Assembly (NCBI GenBank): GCA_035906235.1
Contig: JAMIFN010000002.1
Coordinates: 1-28,274 of the forward strand
Reading direction: 5' to 3'
Origin: JAMIFN01 sp035906235
GTDB taxonomy: Bacteria > Pseudomonadota > Gammaproteobacteria > Burkholderiales > Burkholderiaceae_C
DNA: 28,274 nucleotides
The first letter of the stretch is position 1. Each line of letters starts with the position of its first letter. The translations under genes and the position numbers were made by a program. This document shows, piece after piece, positions 24,702-28,274 of this stretch. Under the pieces are notes generated by a model. That model was given only the letters and a program-made list of their open reading frames with translations. It was not told the origin of the DNA and did not search any database.

Positions 24702-25577
24702 AGGAGGGCTAGGCATATGAGTACGATGCAAATTCGCGTGCCCGATATCGGCGATTTTTCTGATGTCGCCATCATTGAAATCTTGGTTGCCGTGGGCGAT
24801 ACCATCCGCCCCGAACAATCCCTCGTCACGGTCGAAAGCGACAAAGCCAGCATGGAGATCCCCGCCAGCCACGGCGGCCAGGTCAAATCCATCGCCGTGA
24901 AACTGGGCGACAAAATCAACCAAGGCGATGTGCTTTTAGAAATTGAAGCTGCCAACAGCGCTGCCGCCGTGGCTGTAGCTGCGCCCCAGAGCGCACCTGC
25001 ACCAGCTACTCCTGTCGCGGCCAGTGCAGCAGCCCCAGTGGTGGCTGCAGTGGTGGCCGAGGTGGTGGAACTGCGCGTGCCCAATATCGGCGACTTTAAA
25101 GATGTGGCCGTGATCGAAATCTTGGCGCAAGTAGGCGCGCAGATCGAGGCCGAGCAATCCCTCATCACCGTGGAGAGCGACAAAGCCAGCATGGAAATTC
25201 CCGCCAGCCACGCGGGTGTGCTGCAAAGCCTGGCCGTCAAGCTGGGCGATACCATCAATGTGGGCGATTTGATCGGCACCGTGTTATTGGGCGGCGCAGC
25301 TGCACCTAGCGCTGCGCCAGTTACTGCCCCTCCTGCTCCGGCAACGGTTCAGCCCCAAGCTGCCGCAGTAGCAGCAGTGGCGGCACCCGCAGTTACACCA
25401 GTCGCGCCTGCGCCTGCCGTGACCAGCTCCGCTGCCCTAGCCCACGCCAGCCCCTCGGTGCGCAAATTCGCGCGCGAGCTAGGTGTGCCTTTGGACAAAG
25501 TGGCAGGCAGCGGCGAAAAAGGCCGCATCACCCAGGCCGATGTGCAAAGCTTCACCCGCAGCGTCATGCAAGGCACT

Positions 25578-25628
25578 ACACAAATAGGAGCTGCTCAGGC
25601 AGGTTTTACGGCGCAAAATGCCAATTTC
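25578..25628. repeat. Dispersed repeat family A, copy 6 (inside aceF)
   Basis: In the inverse orientation to the copy at 4268: agctgctcaggcaggtttt, then acggcgcaaaatgcca, against acggcctaaaacacca in the copy at 7333. It encodes about TQIGAAQAGFTAQNANF (residues 288-304), in the linker between the E1/E3-binding and catalytic domains. Confidence 0.85.
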
Positions 25629-25928
25629 ATGCCTGAAAATGTGCTGCAAGTTGCCCCTGCACCGCAGGTCGATTTCAGCAAGTTTGGCGCCACCGAGCGC
25701 AAAGCCCTGAGCCGTATTCAAAAAATCAGCGGTGCCAATTTGCACCGCAACTGGGTGCGCATCCCCCATGTCACCAACCACGACGATGCCGACATCACCG
25801 CGCTGGAAGCCCTGCGCGTGCAGCTCAATGCTGAAAACGCCAAGGCAGGGGTCAAAGTCACCATGCTGGCCTTCATCATCAAGGCTTGCGTGGCGGCGCT
25901 GCAAAAATTCCCGCAATACAACGCCAGC

Positions 25929-25949
25929 TAAGACGGAGAAGAGCTGGTG
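25929..25949 (+). other. Premature stop of aceF with a possible downstream restart
   Basis: The TAA (25929-25931) is followed by GGAG at 25935-25938 and, after eight bases, by GTG at 25947 in the original aceF frame. This spacing would suit a Shine-Dalgarno and start, so terminating ribosomes might re-initiate and make a 143-residue C-terminal fragment. The GGAG also arises simply from the codons of the normal DGEEL segment, so it may be chance. Confidence 0.35.
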
Positions 25950-26384
25950 CTGAAAAAATACTTCCACATCGGCTTTGCCGCCGATACGCCCAATGGCCTG
26001 ATGGTGCCCGTCATCAAAGACGCCGACCAAAAAGGGATATTGCAAATCAGCCGCGAACTGGCCGAACTGTCGGCCAAAGCGCGCGAAGGCAAACTCAGCC
26101 CCGCCGAGATGCAGGGCGCGTGCTTCACTGTTTCGTCGCTTGGCGGTATAGGCGGCACTTACTTCACGCCCATCATCAACGCGCCTGAAGTGGCGATTTT
26201 GGGCGTGTGCAAGAGCGCCATGCGCCCCGTGTGGGATGGCGCTGCCTTTGCTCCGCGTTTGATTTTGCCCCTGTCCCTGTCTTGGGATCACCGCGTCATT
26301 GATGGCGCAGCAGCGGCCAAATTCAATGCCTATTTGGGGCAAGTGCTGGCCGATTTTCGGCGGGTGATGTTGTAGGTATTCGTC

Positions 26385-26404
26385 ATTCCCGCGTAGGCGG
26401 GAAT
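26385..26404. repeat. Palindromic ATTCCC-N8-GGGAAT repeat between aceF and lpdA
   Basis: The 20-bp sequence attcccgcgtaggcgggaat is a hairpin with 8-bp arms, preceded by cgtc and followed by ccag. It matches the layout of the Neisseria dRS3 repeat and of similar elements spread through many proteobacterial genomes. It lies ten bases after the aceF stop inside the PDH operon. Without a T-run it is more likely an mRNA-stability or processing site than a terminator. Confidence 0.8.
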
Positions 26405-26460
26405 CCAGGTACCCATTCTTTCCCTGTGGAAGACGGCGAATGTATTTAAAGGAAAGCCCC

Positions 26461-28274
26461 ATGGCTGAAATTCAAGTAGTGGTGCCCGATTTGGGCGACT
26501 TTCACGATGTTGCGGTGATTGAAATCTTGGTCGCGGTGGGCGATAGCATCACGGCCGAGCAGTCCCTAGCCACCGTGGAAAGCGACAAAGCCAGCCTCGA
26601 AATCCCGTCTAGCCACAGCGGCATCGTCAAATCCCTGCTTATCAAACTGGGCGATAAAGTCAGCCAAGGCAGCGCCTTGCTGACGCTGGAGGCGGCTGAG
26701 GCCAGCGCAGCTGCGACAGCTACACCTGCACCTGAACCTGTCAGCCCCCACCCCAACCCTCCCCCAGCGGGGGCGGGAGTTCAAACCACTCAACCCTCTC
26801 CCTCGGGGAGAGGGAGCAGCGCCCAAAGCCCTAGTGATACCGACTGCGATGTGCTGGTTCTGGGCGGCGGGCCCGGTGGCTATTCCGCCGCCTTCCGCGC
26901 GGCCGATTTGGGGCTAAAAGTCATTTTGGTCGAGCGCTACGCCACCCTCGGCGGCGTCTGCCTGAATGTCGGCTGCATCCCGTCTAAAGCCCTGCTGCAT
27001 GTGGCCGCCGTGATGGACGAAGTGGCGCATCTGGCCAAAGCCGGCATCAGCTTTGGCGCGCCGCAGGTGAATATCGACACCCTGCGCGGGCACAAAGAAA
27101 AAGTCATAGGCAAGCTCACAGGCGGCTTGGCACAAATGGCCAAAATGCGCAAAGTGCAGGTCGTACAAGGCTTAGGCACTTTTACCGGCAGCCATGAATT
27201 GCGGGTGGAGCACACCCAAGCAGGCGCCGATTCTGGTCAAGCCAAAACGGGCAGCAGCCAAACCCTAAGTTTTAAAACCGCCATCATTGCCGCAGGCAGC
27301 CAGGCTGTGCACCTGCCCTTTATGCCGCAAGACCCCCGCGTTGTCGATTCCACGGGTGCGCTGGCCTTGAAAGAAGTGCCGGGGCGCATGTTGATTTTGG
27401 GCGGCGGCATCATCGGCCTAGAAATGGGCACGGTCTATAGCAGCCTAGGCGCACGCCTGGATGTGGTGGAAATGCAAAGCGGCCTGATGCAAGGCGCAGA
27501 CCGCGACCTCGTCAAAGTCTGGCAAAAAATGAATGCGCCGCGATTTGACCGCATCATGTTGAATACTAAAACCATAGCTGCCCAGGCAGGTTCTGCGGGC
27601 ATTACTGTCGAATTTGATGGTAAAGATGCCCAAGGCCAGCCCTATGCACCACAAACCTATGATTTGGTGCTGCAAGCCGTAGGCCGCAGCCCCAATGGCA
27701 AAAAAATCGGCGCCGGAGCCGCAGGCGTGGCGGTGGGTGAGCGCGGTTTTATCCCTGTGGATGCACAAATGCGCACCAGTGCGCCGCACATCTTCGCCAT
27801 CGGCGACATCGTCGGCCAGCCCATGCTGGCGCACAAAGCCGTACACGAAGCCCATGTGGCGGCCGAAGTCATCGCGGGCGAACTGCTGGGCGATGCCAAG
27901 CTGGCCAAAGCCGCTTTTGATGCCCGCGTCATTCCATCCGTGGCCTATACCGACCCCGAAGTCGCTTGGGTGGGCTTGACCGAAGATCAAGCCAAGGCCG
28001 AAGGCATAGCCGTAGAGAAAGGCCTATTCCCTTGGGCAGCATCTGGCCGCGCCATTGCCAATGGCCGTGACGAAGGCTTTACCAAACTGCTATTTAGCAA
28101 AGAAACGGGGCGCATCCTGGGCGGCGGCATCGTCGGCACGCACGCGGGCGACATGATTGGTGAAATTGCCTTGGCCATAGAAATGGGCGCAGACAGCGTG
28201 GACATTGGCAAAACCATCCACCCCCACCCCACGCTGGGCGAGAGCATAGGCATGGCCGCTGAAGTGGCGCATGG
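26461..28274 (+). CDS. lpdA: Dihydrolipoyl dehydrogenase (E3) with N-terminal lipoyl domain, 3' end beyond window
   Basis: Reoxidises dihydrolipoamide of E2 with FAD and NAD+. ATG 26461 follows AAAGGA with about seven bases of spacing; 604 codons are visible and the frame is still open at the window edge. Residues 1 to about 80 are a lipoyl domain with K43 in VESDKASLEIPSS. A Pro/Gly/Ser linker of about 40 residues follows, much of it encoded by two GC hairpin repeats. The flavoprotein begins at VLVLGGGPGGYSAAFRAADLG, with the redox disulfide in GGVCLNVGCIPSK, the NAD-binding GGGIIGLEMG, the FAD motif TSAPHIFAIGDIVG, and the dimer interface with VAYTDPEVAWVGLTE. The visible end HPHPTLGESIGMAAEVAHG holds the active-site His-Glu region, so only a few codons are missing. 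Lipoyl-bearing E3 proteins are known from other Burkholderiales PDH operons. Confidence 0.97.
   Translation, partial: MAEIQVVVPDLGDFHDVAVIEILVAVGDSITAEQSLATVESDKASLEIPSSHSGIVKSLLIKLGDKVSQGSALLTLEAAEASAAATATPAPEPVSPHPNPPPAGAGVQTTQPSPSGRGSSAQSPSDTDCDVLVLGGGPGGYSAAFRAADLGLKVILVERYATLGGVCLNVGCIPSKALLHVAAVMDEVAHLAKAGISFGAPQVNIDTLRGHKEKVIGKLTGGLAQMAKMRKVQVVQGLGTFTGSHELRVEHTQAGADSGQAKTGSSQTLSFKTAIIAAGSQAVHLPFMPQDPRVVDSTGALALKEVPGRMLILGGGIIGLEMGTVYSSLGARLDVVEMQSGLMQGADRDLVKVWQKMNAPRFDRIMLNTKTIAAQAGSAGITVEFDGKDAQGQPYAPQTYDLVLQAVGRSPNGKKIGAGAAGVAVGERGFIPVDAQMRTSAPHIFAIGDIVGQPMLAHKAVHEAHVAAEVIAGELLGDAKLAKAAFDARVIPSVAYTDPEVAWVGLTEDQAKAEGIAVEKGLFPWAASGRAIANGRDEGFTKLLFSKETGRILGGGIVGTHAGDMIGEIALAIEMGADSVDIGKTIHPHPTLGESIGMAAEVAH
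26757..26814. repeat. Two GC-rich hairpins (family B) translated in the lpdA linker
   Basis: Hairpin 1 (26757-26777) is ccctccccc agc gggggcggg with one mismatch. Hairpin 2 (26794-26814) is ccctctccc tcg gggagaggg, perfect. They are separated by a 16-base spacer. In the lpdA frame they give PNPPPAGAG and QPSPSGRG, within the linker joining the lipoyl domain to the FAD domain. Confidence 0.85.
27566..27602. repeat. Dispersed repeat family A, copy 7 (inside lpdA, diverged)
   Basis: The core agctgcccaggcaggtt differs by one base from agctgctcaggcaggtt in aceF. The flanks are weaker matches. It encodes IAAQAGSAG in the NAD-binding domain region of E3. Here the protein does not seem longer than usual, so the copy may overwrite rather than insert. 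Confidence 0.6.

Larger units (their letters stand above)
24717..26375 (+). pseudogene. aceF: Pyruvate dehydrogenase E2 (dihydrolipoamide acetyltransferase), interrupted by an in-frame TAA
   Basis: The acetyl-transferring core of the PDH complex. The first part (24717-25931, 404 residues) has lipoyl domain 1 with K43 in VESDKASMEIPAS, lipoyl domain 2 with K156 in the same motif, Ala/Pro linkers, an E1/E3-binding domain (about 243-280, ASPSVRKFARELGVPLDKVAGSG), and the start of the catalytic domain up to ALQKFPQYNAS. A TAA then stands at codon 405. The identical frame resumes at once with DGEELVLKKYFHIGFAADTPNG and runs 147 more codons through SSLGGIGGT to the catalytic DHRVIDGAAAA and a normal end. 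No frameshift or second stop is present, so one substitution (most simply TTA Leu to TAA) explains it. E1 and E3 flanking it look intact. A sequencing error, a strain-specific mutation or readthrough are all possible; the alternative reading is two CDSs, 24717-25931 and 25947-26375. Confidence 0.85.

Overview
The window looks like chromosomal housekeeping DNA from a betaproteobacterium of the order Burkholderiales, most likely Comamonadaceae. This is inferred from gene content: an intracellular PHA depolymerase, a stand-alone RnfB-like ferredoxin, a homodimeric-type E1 followed by E2, and an E3 that carries its own lipoyl domain. No rRNA, tRNA, insertion sequence, prophage or CRISPR array was seen.

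Layout. 1-420: the end of an OmpA-domain gene, closed by a bidirectional terminator. 503-3582 (minus): yceD/DUF177, phaZ and an rnfB-like gene, with rpmF absent from its usual place after yceD. 3636-7145 (plus): a Maf/YceF nucleotide pyrophosphatase, a tetrapyrrole-methylase-fold methyltransferase and htpG. 7401-15301 (minus): uvrA-ligA-recN-rapZ, a compact DNA-repair operon with ATGA stop/start overlaps (uvrA/ligA and recN/rapZ) and a good LexA box just upstream of recN. 15542-16909 (plus): a cytochrome P450, divergent from uvrA and ended by a clear terminator. 17215-21763 (minus): a histidine kinase, a FixJ-type regulator, folD and a LapA-family membrane protein. 21978 to the right edge (plus): the pyruvate dehydrogenase operon aceE-aceF-lpdA, divergent from the kinase/regulator pair.

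Two things stand out. First, aceF carries an in-frame TAA at codon 405, inside the catalytic domain. The same frame continues without damage through the HxxxDG active site to the normal end. This is a nonsense substitution, a sequencing error, or a gene split that relies on readthrough or reinitiation. Second, the window is peppered with short dispersed repeats. One family, about 35-55 bp, is present seven times: three intergenic copies and four inside phaZ, uvrA, aceF and lpdA. All four genic copies are read on the same strand and in the same frame, giving an AAQA(G/D) peptide, and all lack the TAA that the three intergenic copies carry in that frame. A second family of GC-rich hairpins is translated in the ligA product and in the lipoyl-FAD linker of lpdA. 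This recalls the in-frame palindromic elements known from Rickettsia and is the best candidate here for an undescribed phenomenon.

The genes are otherwise ordinary: central carbon metabolism (PDH), C1 metabolism (FolD), PHA mobilisation (PhaZ), DNA repair (UvrA, LigA, RecN), post-transcriptional control (RapZ), chaperoning (HtpG) and envelope functions (the OmpA-like and LapA-like proteins).
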